From contig NC_089726.1 in the NCBI RefSeq assembly GCF_035083965.1, forward strand, positions 8,375,501-8,439,500: a DNA stretch of 64,000 nt, given 5' to 3'. The stretch is from Branchiostoma lanceolatum. Lineage: Eukaryota; Chordata; Leptocardii; Amphioxiformes; Branchiostomatidae. The notes beneath the pieces are model-generated. The model made no database searches, was not told the origin of the DNA, and saw only the letters and a list, made by a program, of their open reading frames with translations. A program made the translations under genes and the position numbers. This document shows, piece by piece, positions 35,249 to 48,000 of the stretch. Numbering within the stretch: position 1 is the first letter of the stretch; each line of letters begins with the position of its first letter.

Positions 35249-35440
35249 ACACTGCACGAAATGGCCTCGTATCCCGGCGTATACGTACAGGGATTCCTCC
35301 GGAAATATTCCATATCCCGGTGCGGATTTAGCGTATCCGTTAATTTTATCGGATACGCTAAATCCGCACCGGGATATGGAATATTTCCGGAGGAATCCCT
35401 GTACGTATACGCCGGGATACGAGGCCATTTCGTGCAGTGT
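35249..35440. repeat. perfect palindrome, 91-bp arms with 10-bp spacer
   Basis: From ACACTGCACGAAATGGCCTC to the centre GTATCCG, every base of the left arm is mirrored in the right arm. The spacer is 35340-35349. The same open frame is therefore readable on both strands, which explains twin frames of about 70 codons; neither is taken as a gene. Confidence 0.9.
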
Positions 35441-35619
35441 AAGTTCTAACAACCCCTCCGTCAGTTTATAACCGTGTGGGCTGGTTTACATTGGATTATA
35501 TGAAGATCATATGAACAATGGATTGATTTTACATGTACAGTATTAAAAAATCAATGTATTATACAGGAATTTGTCTCTCTTATATGGGTCAATTTGGATA
35601 GGCTATGTGATAATAACGT

Positions 35620-35792
35620 TAATGACCCACCTGTTCCTTGGTGTATATAATGTCATAACACCTGGTCATGTGCTATAACCATCGAATAAAACCACCGTGT
35701 GAGCGAAGCGAACGAGGTGGTTTTATTCGATGGTTATAGCACATGACCAGGCGTTATGACACCATATACACCATGGAACAGGCGGGTCATTA
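35620..35792. mobile_element. palindromic MITE, ~75-bp arms
   Basis: TTAATGACCCACCTGTTCC at the left and its near-inverse GGAACAGGCGGGTCATTAA at the right enclose arms with GGTCATGTGCTATAACCATC in both orientations. The centre is CGTGTGAGCGAAGCGAACGA. The ends suggest a TTAA or TA target. Confidence 0.85.
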
Positions 35793-38390
35793 ACCCTTAA
35801 TTTTTGCAATAAAGATTATCATTGCTATCAGCTACTTTCACTAATCTTTAAGGATGCTGTTTCTAAGCATGAGCTATGTGGAGGTAAACAAACTTCAGAG
35901 AGCCATCCCTGTCCTTGGTGCTGATTTTGCTATCATTGTTATCTAGTAGTGCCTGATGTGAACGCTTGGTGCTTGGTGATCTCCTACCTCACTGAACTAT
36001 ATCATTTCTGAACCTCACGTCTTCGTGCATTCATCAATAATTTTCTCTGACGACTTCTTCTTGATTACTGCGCAAAATATATACATTACGAACATTTTGC
36101 TCCCGAACTGTCCGTACAGACACCAAACCAAACACTGTAAACTTAAAGTAAAGAACAAGAAACCCCACACCTTCCTTTATTGCCTTTATTTCTATTTTTC
36201 CACTACAACACTTATCCCCCTTTATCAAAATGATACAGTCTTGATTGAATGTGTCGTTTTTATATACCACTTTGTGCATCAAGTGTGTTTCATGTTTCTA
36301 TAACTTCAGGTATGAAGGTAAAAAGTCAGCAATTGCTTCAGTTTTCTACATGGTGTTGTTGTTGCTGAGTCCTTGTCATCAATGTACATTTGTGCAGTAT
36401 AAAACGTTTCTATGTCGTACGACTAGTAAGATTACACATAATTCTTATTGATTTACTTTTGAATGATATACCAAATTGTGTTTCTCCTAGATGATAATTT
36501 CAAATTATACAAAACAACCCCAAAGTCCATCACCTTCGAACAATTTTCTATTTTCATCACAAAATAAGATGTTTTTCTACATATTTCAGAACGTCGTTCC
36601 CTTATCAGAAAACAGTACAAACACAGCATATTGCATGCAGTTGTTTGATACAAATGTCCTCCAATTTTCAACGGGCATAGATAATTCGTTGATAATTCTA
36701 ACCGGTGGGTGTTCCTATTTACAGATATTTTTTCATTGAATAGATGGACAGATACATGTTTCAACTTAAGTACGTCTCATGTGTGAAATCACACCGCAGG
36801 GTACGGGTACAAAATGACGGGTACAAAGAGGATATCAAAACAAAACGTCCCAGTTTTTGTAGAATTTCTACAAGTACAGTCTCGTTATGTATTCCTCGTG
36901 TTATAGTTGTTGGTTGCCACCACATACATGTATTAAGTACTTAATGATTGCTCCATGGGATCTCCTGATCAACATGCGTGTCTCAGAGTTTTAAGTATAA
37001 AATCGATCAATGCGGTCTTCAATAAAGATTGGTGATGTTACCACCACGTTACGATAACAAACTTGGAATAGGTACTCAGCCTTCTATATGGTACATCCTA
37101 GGTAGTTCATAGACAGGGCACAACATGGTAATTACACGTGAGGTGTTCGTCAGACGAAAGTTATTCTCACAGTCAAATTACACCGCTTATGTTGAAGCTT
37201 GTGTTAATCTCGTGTGCTTTGACGTACGACACATATAGTACAACAGTTCGTTTTGTTACAATCAGGACGAGCTCATATTGCCTGAGTGTCATCCTGTTTA
37301 GTCCCAGGCCCTTCACCAACTAGTTTGACACTCAGGATATAGTTCATAAGGTTTCCACAGTCATAAGTACACCTCCACTTTACATAAGTAACGTTTCAGT
37401 TTTTTTTTTCTTTTTACATAGAGAACTTTTACAGATGACAGCTACAATCGACTCTACTATTCGTTCAACATATCCACAAACGTTCGGCTTGTATATACAC
37501 CTTTGTACACGTACATAATCAGACGTAAAATTACCGGTAGGGTCCATCTGTGCCGGTTTAAAACTTAATAAGAACGAGTTTTGACTCGTCTTATAACTTT
37601 CCTCCAACTTTCCTCCAATACCCCAAAGTAAGATATGTACATTCTGTCTCCGTCTAACACTTACCATTAGTAAGTACTAGGTCGTTTTTGTTAGGATTCT
37701 ATACTTCCTTCAGCACTATATTCTGATTAAGTACAGGACTGTAAAACTCAATCGTAATGTGTGCCTTTTTCATAGACAAAATCTCGTCTTAATATAGATA
37801 GATATAAATACAAATTCATTGACATAATGTATACAACGTATTGTGGTTTTGGGATCAAAATTGGACAACTATTACACCTGAACAGTTTGGTACAACACAG
37901 ACGTGCCTTTAGATCTATGGGCTAATTTTCTTGTGCTGGTACCTAGATGCAATTTGAACCGAATTTTGAAGATTTGATGCACATTATTTCTTTTATGATT
38001 ACCTTTTTAAAGAATAGGTTACATTGGACGGTGTGTACCATGGTCTCAGGTAATCATATGCAGTAGACGCTCCGGCGTTTGGCAAGCAGTAGAATTGCAT
38101 AACGTACATGTACGCTGTTTTGAAAATTTTGAGAATTTCCGAAAACATTTCAAGGCCAAACTACCGTATCTATGTTAGAGACAAAGGACTCCCGGACAAA
38201 AGTCTGCATCGTGCAACATGATCGATATGGCACAAAATGATTCCAACAAAGCGAATATCCGTACGTAACAGATAAGGTTCAATTTCATTAAAGCAGAAGT
38301 CTACATGTAGTATAGACGCTGCTCAGCGGTTGGGATGGAGGCAAAACATACTAGCGTGGAACACGGTGCGTGTGTGTCGTCCGATCCACA
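35793..38390. other. convergent intergenic region PLP enzyme / GPCR
   Basis: AT-rich with short frames only. It must hold the GPCR 3' UTR. TTTATT at 36176-36190 (AATAAA on minus) would imply a 2.2-kb UTR, which is possible but unproven. Confidence 0.4.
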
Positions 38391-39018
38391 CTATCTAGAA
38401 GCGCCAGTGACCGTCTGCAGTTCTGTGTCCAGTTTGTCGGGATCGTCCTTGCTGTTCCTTCGCGGACAGCACAGCACTTCGACGCAGCGACAGCAACAGC
38501 AGAAACAGTAACAGCACGGACAGCAGTCGTTCAGCGCTTTTCTCCACGCCTCGCTCATGGTGAAGAGGATGAGCGGGTTGACGCAGGACTGGAAGTTGGA
38601 GAGGTAGAACCCCGCGTAGTCCAGGATCACCATGTAAGTCCTGTACTTCACCAGCACGCTCTTGTCCACCACTCTCCACAGGATGGTGCTGACGTGGTAC
38701 GGCAGCCAGCAGAAGGCGAAGGCCAGCACGAGGAACAGCACGACCCTGGCTGTCTGGTGGCTCTGCTTCAGGTGCAGCTTGTGGGAGTCCTTGGCGTCCT
38801 TGTCGTGGTTGGCGGCCGCCGCTAGGCGTCGCGAGCTGAGGCAGAAACAGACCAGGCCGAACAGGACGGGAAGGCAAAAGTAGCAGCCCAACAGCCACCA
38901 CGTCTTGATGTCGTAGTAGGTAGCGGACACCTGTAACATCACCTGGAGAACGGTAAAGGTACATCGGCAAAGTTCTCACAGGTTTGGCATTACCTATTCC
39001 ACATACAGACAGACAGAA

Positions 39019-39059
<41 letters not shown>

Positions 39060-42000
39060 CGCAAACACACACACACACGCAAACACACAAATACACACAC
39101 ACACATACATACAAACAAACAAAGACAGATATACATACACACACATACATACAAACACACAAACACAAACACACACATACAGATTGACAGACAGAGAAAG
39201 AAGCAAGCCATGGGCCAAAGACAATATTTCATTCATATAAATATACCAGTAGTTAGAAGGCGAGAAAGCCCGTGTAGCAACGCTACCTATCGACTACAAC
39301 GAACTTGTCAGGGGGAAATGAGGATCGTTTCTGCTCCCTCGATCGCGCTTACCTTGGGAATGCCCTTGGTGACGTTTCGCGGACAGACGGCGTCCACGGC
39401 GTTGGCGGTGCGGAAGAGCGTCTGGTACCAGCGGACGGTGGGCGGGAAGGCGTCGGGGACGGCCAGGATCAGGGCCCCCAGCCACACCACGAACACCTGC
39501 GGGGAACAACAACTCGTGATTCAAGATTCAAGAAGACTTAATTGGTTTGTCGCAGTTCGAAAAACTGAATTAAAAATCAATGTGCAAACAATTTTGAGTC
39601 TGCAGTCGACGTGTAAATCATCTTATATATACCCAAAAATATATTAGTAATAGACAATATTATTTCAAGAAATATAAAGAAGAAATATGTGAAGATCACA
39701 TAAACCTAAGATGACAAATATCGAGAAGTCTAACCTATACACAAGTTTACAGGAGTCATTGCAGATGTAGTAAGATTGCTCTTTTGCTTTATCACCATGA
39801 CCTGTACGTAGCCTTTAAGGGCATAAATGTGCAATAAAGGTCTTTTCTGCATTCAAAATCATTGGAAATACAGTCAATCCTATCTGTGGACTTTAAGGAA
39901 ATGGTCACCGGATAGGCAGGTGGCCATTATAGAAAGGATCCTTATAATACTTGGGTCAATGTCAAGATAATCTAAACATGTAGTGCTGGTATAAAGCTAC
40001 CTGTCAAGCTAAGGAGGTTTCAAATAAGTACAGACCACTATTCGGAATTGCTCGGTCATTGACACCTACATGCATATGAGTGGGCTTCGATACCCGGCAA
40101 CAGTTTCCAGGTAACAGTTGGAAGAACGTAGTTCCATATTCATAGAATATGAGGTCAGAAGTTGCTAGGGGTTGAGTGTTAGGTCACGGTTGCTACAGAC
40201 AGGCTACTTTGTGTACCCTTTAGCATGTAGGTTGGTGCCCACGGCGCAATGCATCTTTCTACCTACATGTTTCGCTTGTCTATGGAATGCCTTATCTACG
40301 TTTCGCACATTTTGGTGAATATATCCTATACGCAAATTTAGCCTCCGCATTGGCGGAGGGTTTTCAGTGTCATTCAAATTTCTCTCACGACCGTGCACAA
40401 GTGTTATCGGCAGTGGACACACGTAGCCCAGACGGCTAAATGAAGCCAGGCTTATTCTTCCCCCAAGTTCCTTTTCTAATGGCCTTACTGGTGAAGTGAA
40501 GCGCGCGGCGTATCGGCAGCTCGAGTTATTTACTACCCATTAACTCAAGCAATGAAGGCTGCACGGCGCAGTGGATAGGCTTACCCAATAATCGTTACGT
40601 CTTCTGCACAAACCGCACGCGGATTATGTCCGTAAGTCGTCAACTTTAGGCTAGGATATGACCAACCCTCAGATGGGGCACGTGCCTTTGATACAAATTG
40701 GAGCAATTGTATACATTTATGGAAAGAATTCACTGTCACCTTATCTGAAATGTTGCAAAAGCACACTAGGAAATTTGGAAGCTTATTAGCATGGCTGTCA
40801 TTCAAAAGAGTACGAAATCTAGAAATTGAGCGTGCTTATCACCCAACCATGGAGGCTGCATCAAGCAAAATTGATTGATGTTCAGCCAATCGTATCGTAA
40901 CTATGAATAATCATAAGCGAAGCATGGCGGATGATTGACAGCTAGGACCATGGGTAGGTGCATCCTGCTGTTGGTATATAAACACAGAGAGAGTCAGCTG
41001 CAGGTGATGTTGGATTGCTTTCGATCGATTGTCCTTCTGTTCAAGTTCAAAATCACTTTCTATCCCTCCGTGTGACAGCGTATTAGACCGAACGGTTACT
41101 TTAGGCTCTTCCCCTAAGGTATTGGGTAAAGACTTTCCTCCTTGATCCGCACACTCCTTAAACAGCCATTGGAAACGTGCACGTGACCCTTAAGAAGATC
41201 GAACAGGTATAGTTCAGAAGTTGCATTCTTCGATTTTGCTCGCTTCGTAGGGTCTGTGGGGTAACCTATTCCACCGCCACCCGCCTAATTCTTTAACAGA
41301 CATTGAAAACTTATTCCTTCTACCCCCTTTCCACTAGAAGGCGATCGCTGAGTGGCCGTACAGCGACCAATTTTGGATTTGTGTAGCGTTTGATTTCATA
41401 ATTGGAATATGATGCGTACGCAAGACATTCAAATGACAACAAAACAACCAAAACATACAATAATTCATTCCCCATTTATGAAATACGTTGAGCGATCTAT
41501 CCAATCCTTGGTCGCCCAGCCGTCGCAGCGCCGCGGTCGCATTCTCTAGTGGAAAGAGGGTGTTAGCAGCCATTGAAAACGCGAACCTTAAGAGGACCGG
41601 ACAGGTAATTTGGAATGCCGCGCACTTGAACACTAATGCCCCGCCGGCGGAGATAACTTTTCACCCGGAGGGAGCGATATGGATCGGGATCGATCTACAG
41701 AGACCTTTAGCCGCCGATGTAGTGCTGTTGCTCTGTCTCACTTCTAGCTGGCCATTATAGAGGGCGGCTATCAAACTTCACTTTGGTCGGAGTCCCTGTG
41801 GAACGATGTGGGTTCATGGCGTGGCATAAAAGAATCATTTTCTTTGATGTTTAGTCGACACGCGGGACTCGGAATTCTGCATGGTTAGCAGTTATCCGAT
41901 GAAAATGTAAACTGTTGAGAAAGTTTTGAATTACAACAGACATGTTGGTGTATTTCTTCTACACATTGTAGAGTGTAATTTATCACCATAACTATGCGTC

Positions 42001-45000
42001 TTGTTTGTTTTTGTCTCAAGAAATGAATTCTAAATCTAAGTCATTTGTGCGTGCGGCTGTTGGTTATAAGGCTATCATATAACGTTATCGATAAATGTTT
42101 GGATGTAAAATTACATCAACATGCAGCAATGCCTCATTGTGTAATAGTAGTCCGTTGCACCAATTATTTCCCGCGGTTTCAGGTCTGCATCGTATGTGAC
42201 CATTGGCCACTCAGCGACAATACGGCTGTTAAAAGCCTGCCGGCCACTCTTATTCCCCAAACCACTCGTCTATCTGACATTGATCCAGACGAACACAGGG
42301 TCGGCCAAAGTGAGGAACGCACACCAGGGCACTCTGGGAACGAGGGTATCTTCGTTATCTGCTTTCCGACCACTTCGGGATGGAAACAGATAAACCTAAG
42401 CGCCCTTCCTGCGACTTAAGACGACCTCTCGCGACTTAAGACGACCTCTCGCGACTTAGGACGACCTCCCGCGGCTTAAGACCCCCTCCTGCGGAGTTAA
42501 GACGTCTCCCGAGAGACCATGTCTCGCCCTCACAGAGGAGATGTCGATGATAGAGTGTGAACTATGGGTTTAGGGATATGGATCTCTAAATGCAGCTCAC
42601 TTATTCTTCTACTTGTCATGACATGGATATGAATGATCATGAATAGGCAGACGCTAATGTCAAGACCATATGGGTCCCGCTCTTTTGTCATTCTGTATAT
42701 GTACATGAAACATTACAGGTACATGTAAATGAAAATTTTTGCAACAATCTGTATATCTTGATTGTACTAAAGAAGAACGGACAAAGCTATACATGTATAT
42801 ATGCCATCCATTGTACCTTATTATAGGCTTATACAATTGTCGCGCAATCAAGTTCTCTGTCTATAGAGTGCGCTGCTATAGAGTGTTGACCTCTCGGGGT
42901 GGGGCGTGAAGCGCGCTAGCATTTTTGTAAGAGCGTAGAGTCTTCGGTACATGCTGCAGTACAAATGTAGGTTTACGACCCAGCCTTAAGTGGATTTCGG
43001 ACCAACGGTACGGTGGTTTACGAGCAATATTTCTCTATCTAAAGGAACCACGGGCCGACCGATTATTTTGAATAATCCACAGGCCACCACTTGTGGGTAA
43101 AATCAATAAGGTTTATGGTGTTTTTCCATAAATATATTGCAGCGCAATGTTCACGGCTTGGCCGGCTCCTGTTCCGATGACAGGAGATGGCGATAATTAC
43201 GTTCCAGCTAGCTACGTAACAGGCATTGATGCCCCTGAAGCTCAAAAGTTGAGCTCCTGGTTCCAATTCATAGTTGGTAACTGGGAGGCCCCGGTTCAAT
43301 CCTGGGCAGGACATCTAGGTTGGGGCTGCGCCCGTCTATTGGAAGGGATGAAAAATGGGGGCCCCATTTCAAGGAGGTGCCTCGAGTACGTCAAAGGGCA
43401 AGGGATAGCAACCCTCCCAGGAATATACCCTGCTACTGAAACGGCAAGGAAACTTGCTGCCTTATGTGCCACTAGGCACAACAAGGGTCTGAACGAACGT
43501 AGCTACCGTGACGTAAACATCCTTGGTGAAACCTACCACAAAGTACGTAGTTATCGCCTAACAATAAGAGGTTTAATCACGTCATGTGCGCCACGAGCCC
43601 CGCGTGTAAAATCCCTTCCCGTGTTGTGATAGATTCATCTAGATGTTTGGATGAACGCGCCGTTCTTTGATAAGAGCATCAGCGGTAATTCTGGGCTTAC
43701 CGAAGCAGTGCTCAAGTCTGGTAAACCCTTTAAGCCTGACTGATGAACGCTTTAAGAGTAGGAAAGAGCAGATGCTATTCAGAAGGAAATTCCTCAGTAA
43801 TTCTGTCACGAGCTAGCTTTTAGTACCTTCGTTAAGAAGGTTACGTTTTTTCGGGTGTGTCCGTCCGTCTGTCTGTCTGTCTGTCCGCTTGTTTGTTTGT
43901 TTGTTTGTTTGTTTGTTTGTGGACAGCATAATAAATGAAATCGTGGGTGGATCTTTATGATATTTGGTATGTTGGTAGGTGGTACCAAAATGAAGAAACG
44001 GTAAGATTATGGGCTCCTAGCGTCTTTGTATAGTACTGCAGCGGAGATTTCTTTTTATATGTCGTTACTACCTTAACCGATACGAATTCAGATAGGTTTT
44101 CAGAATAGAATTTCTCAGCGAATCACACTCTTTAAAGGTCAGTATACTTGCATCGTTGAGTGAGGAGGGGGGTAAGAAAGACTTTCCAGATGTCACATTC
44201 TTAAATAGACGTACAGACGCCAGGCGCACAGCGGGCAGTGACCCCGATTTTGTATGAGACAGTCGAGGGTTCAGATCCGACCTGCGCGCTACTGTAGAGT
44301 GTAGCAGTTATCTAGGATGGCGCAGAGTGAGTCATAGTCCTCTGCTCATTGTGATAATTGAAAAGAGCAAGGGCGTTTCCTCGTGACATTGAACGTGTAG
44401 GTACTGCACAGCTCAGAACATAGCGCTACACTTAGAGTTAAAGTCTTGCAGCGAGAGTTAAGCAGATTGAAAAATAATGCTATCAACTTACTGCGTAGAG
44501 TTTGACGACTTATTATGGGTAAACATAGAACATTCTGAAGGTCATATGTGTCAACCGTAGATGAGTATGCATTATTAAGTCCTTAATAATAGATGGCATA
44601 TTCTTTGTAAAAGAAAACATATAGCTAGTAGTTGACGGAAAGACATGTGGTTATTGAATTAACATTGTTCCAGCTATTGGACTTGCGCAAGTGCAATGTT
44701 TATTCGACATTTCAAGTCAAATAGATGGAACAATGCACACTTTTAGATTAGAGGGAGGGGTCCTAGCCCGGCGGCAACTAAACGTGACATCAATAAGTGA
44801 CAAATTTAAGGACAGAAACTGAGAGGCATAGAGACATGGAGGAATGAGAGATGGAAAGAGCGAGAGAGGCGAACCTAATTTTACGATTCATTAGATTGGA
44901 AATGCACAGCAAACACCAATATTATCACGGGAGCCAATCTGAGTGAACGGCGTACTCAAATTAATTAGTGAACCATCCGGGATGGAACCAACCCTCCTGG

Positions 45001-48000
45001 GACGCCACTTTGTTGATGAGACTTTGATAGTGTGAAATGAAAGTCTATCAGTGCAATGAGTCATTACGAAGCAACCCCATCCACTAATTAAAGAAACGTG
45101 CTCTTGCTTCTTACATGTCTTATAGGCCGATGAAATTCAGTACTTACATTACGGCCATTAGCATATGTGTTTTGATGTTAGGATTTCTGTTTGCTGGTGA
45201 TACCCAGTGTTTTGAAAACTCCGGACATTCACCAACTTCATCAGTAACTAGAGTTCCACGAACACATTATCTTCGCCAAATAATCTAGGCTTATCATGGA
45301 AAGTGATTAATATTTACGTGCTTATCACCCCCTGCAAATTTGATCATGCACCATACCATTTGGACGTTATGATTGGGCGAATGAGTCCAGTCTAGATAGG
45401 GTTAAAAATCATTTGGTGGTACAGGACTAGTATATGTGTAGAGTGTGCTGATGTATGTTATAACTGGTCATCAAAAAATATATGTTGATATTATATGGGC
45501 CACAAAGGTTCGACATGGCAGTGTTGAAAGTTGAAATTGATGATGAAATAGTACAGTCAATACATATGAATAGAATAAATCTGGCACGTTTTTAGGTGTT
45601 TTTAGTCAGGCTTTCTATTTTGTCCCTATTTCGTTATGTCGCCAACCGTGTTGAATAAAAATGCTTAAACTGAACACGTCAAAAACCAGCAGGACCCACA
45701 CCTCTGCTTGGAGAATAGTTTATTTATTTGACCTACATGTACGTTTATGCAAGGCTATCTGTTTACATGACTTGACACTGTCCCATGTCCCATTGAAAGG
45801 CAGTGGGTTAACAAACTTTCCTTACTAATTATGCAAATTAGCTCCTTATTTGCATAATTAGTCATTGATAATGTAAAGCACCATCCATTCCTCTACATAC
45901 CAAACATCACGACGATCTGTCGACCCCTTCTCAAGTTATTCATGTCCGAATGTCAAAACAAAAACACCCACTGCAGTTCTTAACAAGCCGCTAGGTGGCC
46001 CAAATTTACAGAACTTACTTTCTGTGGCATGAACTATCTACCACACAAAAATCATGACCATAGCACTTTCAGAAAATATGCCCCTAAATTTTGAAGCTCT
46101 GCTGCAGTACCTTTGGTACCCGCTAGAAGGCCCATTATCGAACTTGACCTTCCTTTCTGTAAATCCTACCCATCCACTAAATATCTTAAGGATCCATCAA
46201 CAGCATCTCGAGTTATGCTGGCGACATACAAATACACATCCACACAAAGCCCGCTGCAGTACCGACGGAAAATACCAGGGGAACCATTTTTGAACTTGAC
46301 CTCCGTTTCTACAACATCTACACACCTGCAAAAAAATACTGAAGATCCATCAACGTTTCCGTCACTTTTTTTGCCTACAGACAAACACACAAAAATGCAA
46401 AGTCCGCTGCAGTACTGTTGAAAAACGCAAGGTAAACCATTTTCGAACTTGACCTTCCTCCACACAACCACTACACACCTACCAAAAATCATAAAGATTC
46501 ATTGAAGTTTTCTTGAGTTATGCTCCTGACATACATTCAGACCCATCCAACAGATTTTTCAACCGAAAACATAATCTTCTCCGAGTACAAGTAGTCGGCG
46601 AAGATAATCAAAGAAACGTTTTTCTACTTCTTATATATTACTAGTAAGCTGATGAAATGAAATGCTGTACTTACATTACGACCATTAGAATATGTGTTTT
46701 GATGTTAGAATATTTGTTTGCCGCTGATACTCAGTGTTTCCAATATTCCAGACGTTTCCCAAAGTCTATGCAGCGATTAGTCCCGCGGTTTCGAGCAAAC
46801 CAAGGTGACATTTCTAGAGCAAATACAGTACTTCGGATTGTACGATTACTTTTCCCTCGATGACGTCAAGCGAGGATTAACATAGGAGGCGAGACCATCC
46901 AACGTCTATGTCGCTAGGTTACACTATGCAATCATAACCTCCTTTTATGTTGCTAGGATACACTATGTACTCATAACCTCCATTTATGTCGCCAAGTTAC
47001 ATTTATATGTAATCCGCTTCAAGGCAGAAAGAATGCCACTTATGGTAGTATGTAAAACCCACGTACTGTAGCGGTGACATTCGTGGTACGATAGGCTTAC
47101 GATAACACTCTGAGTGCATTTTTGGTACTCTCCAAGCAGAGGTTCGGCTTCGGCTTGTTTTGACGTCATTTTAGGCGTTTTTTTATTATCGGGCTTTCTA
47201 TTTTTTTCAGGTTTCCTTTTTGTTCGCTAGCCAAACAAAACAAAACAAAAACAAAACATGACAAAATAGAAAGCCCGATAAAACGCCTAAAAAGACGTCA
47301 AAACAAGCCGGAGCCTCACCTCTGCTTGGAGAGTACATCCTTGGGACAGCTGTGGTGGATGTGACGTACCAACTTCAGCTGTCTTGTGACCGAACATTTT
47401 AATCTCCAAGCAGATGCAGAAAGGAAAAGTCCTTCTCAGAAAGGCCCACTGTCCCGGTTCCGCGGAGCAGTGGGCCTTTCTAAGAAGGAGCTTGTGAAAT
47501 GTTACGATTTCGTCTTTCTACATCTGCTTGGAGATTAGGAAAACCTTGCCATTAATCGTTTTGATGGTCCAGTCTGTCATAGCCTCGCTGACGACATTAA
47601 AACAACGTAAGACGGATGTGACAACGCCCGTAATGATGGACTGACGTTTGAGTCATCCTTTTTTCATTACGTCCTTTTAGTTAGAGTACATCATTCTCTT
47701 TACTTATTAGTTCTTAATGCATAATACATGGAGCACATAATGAAATATTGAAAAGTGCTGGGAGTAGATAGTTGTCCGTTTAAAAGTTTTATAGTTTCTC
47801 GGTGAACATAAAATGTACTCTGCACACGTATCAATGCCATGATGATCTCATGAGGTAACACTGAACATTTGTTTTTTTTTTCAGACCAAGATATGAAATG
47901 TCAACTTATCTTAATGAGACTGACACCGTAGCGTGCTATCCAGTCCCATGCCTGAGAAATTTACGATAATGGCCTGTAGTTCACAGTGTAGGGACAGGGG

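Noticed and set aside
35228-35452. Twin ~70-codon frames on opposite strands
   Set aside because: Direct consequence of the perfect palindrome.
38370-38825. 151-codon + strand frame opposite the GPCR
   Set aside because: Shadow of the GPCR third exon, whose GPCR motifs and splice sites on the minus strand are clear.
38984-39236. Cys-rich and Thr/His-rich frames on both strands
   Set aside because: Translation of the CAGA/CA microsatellite; low complexity only.
43147-43629. 160-codon open frame on the + strand
   Set aside because: It runs through a SINE copy that also occurs at 16018 and 57135 without a conserved frame; no family resemblance.
44215-44345. tRNA-like segment with GGTTCAGATCC
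   Set aside because: Only a B-box-like motif; no second copy in the window and no convincing A box.
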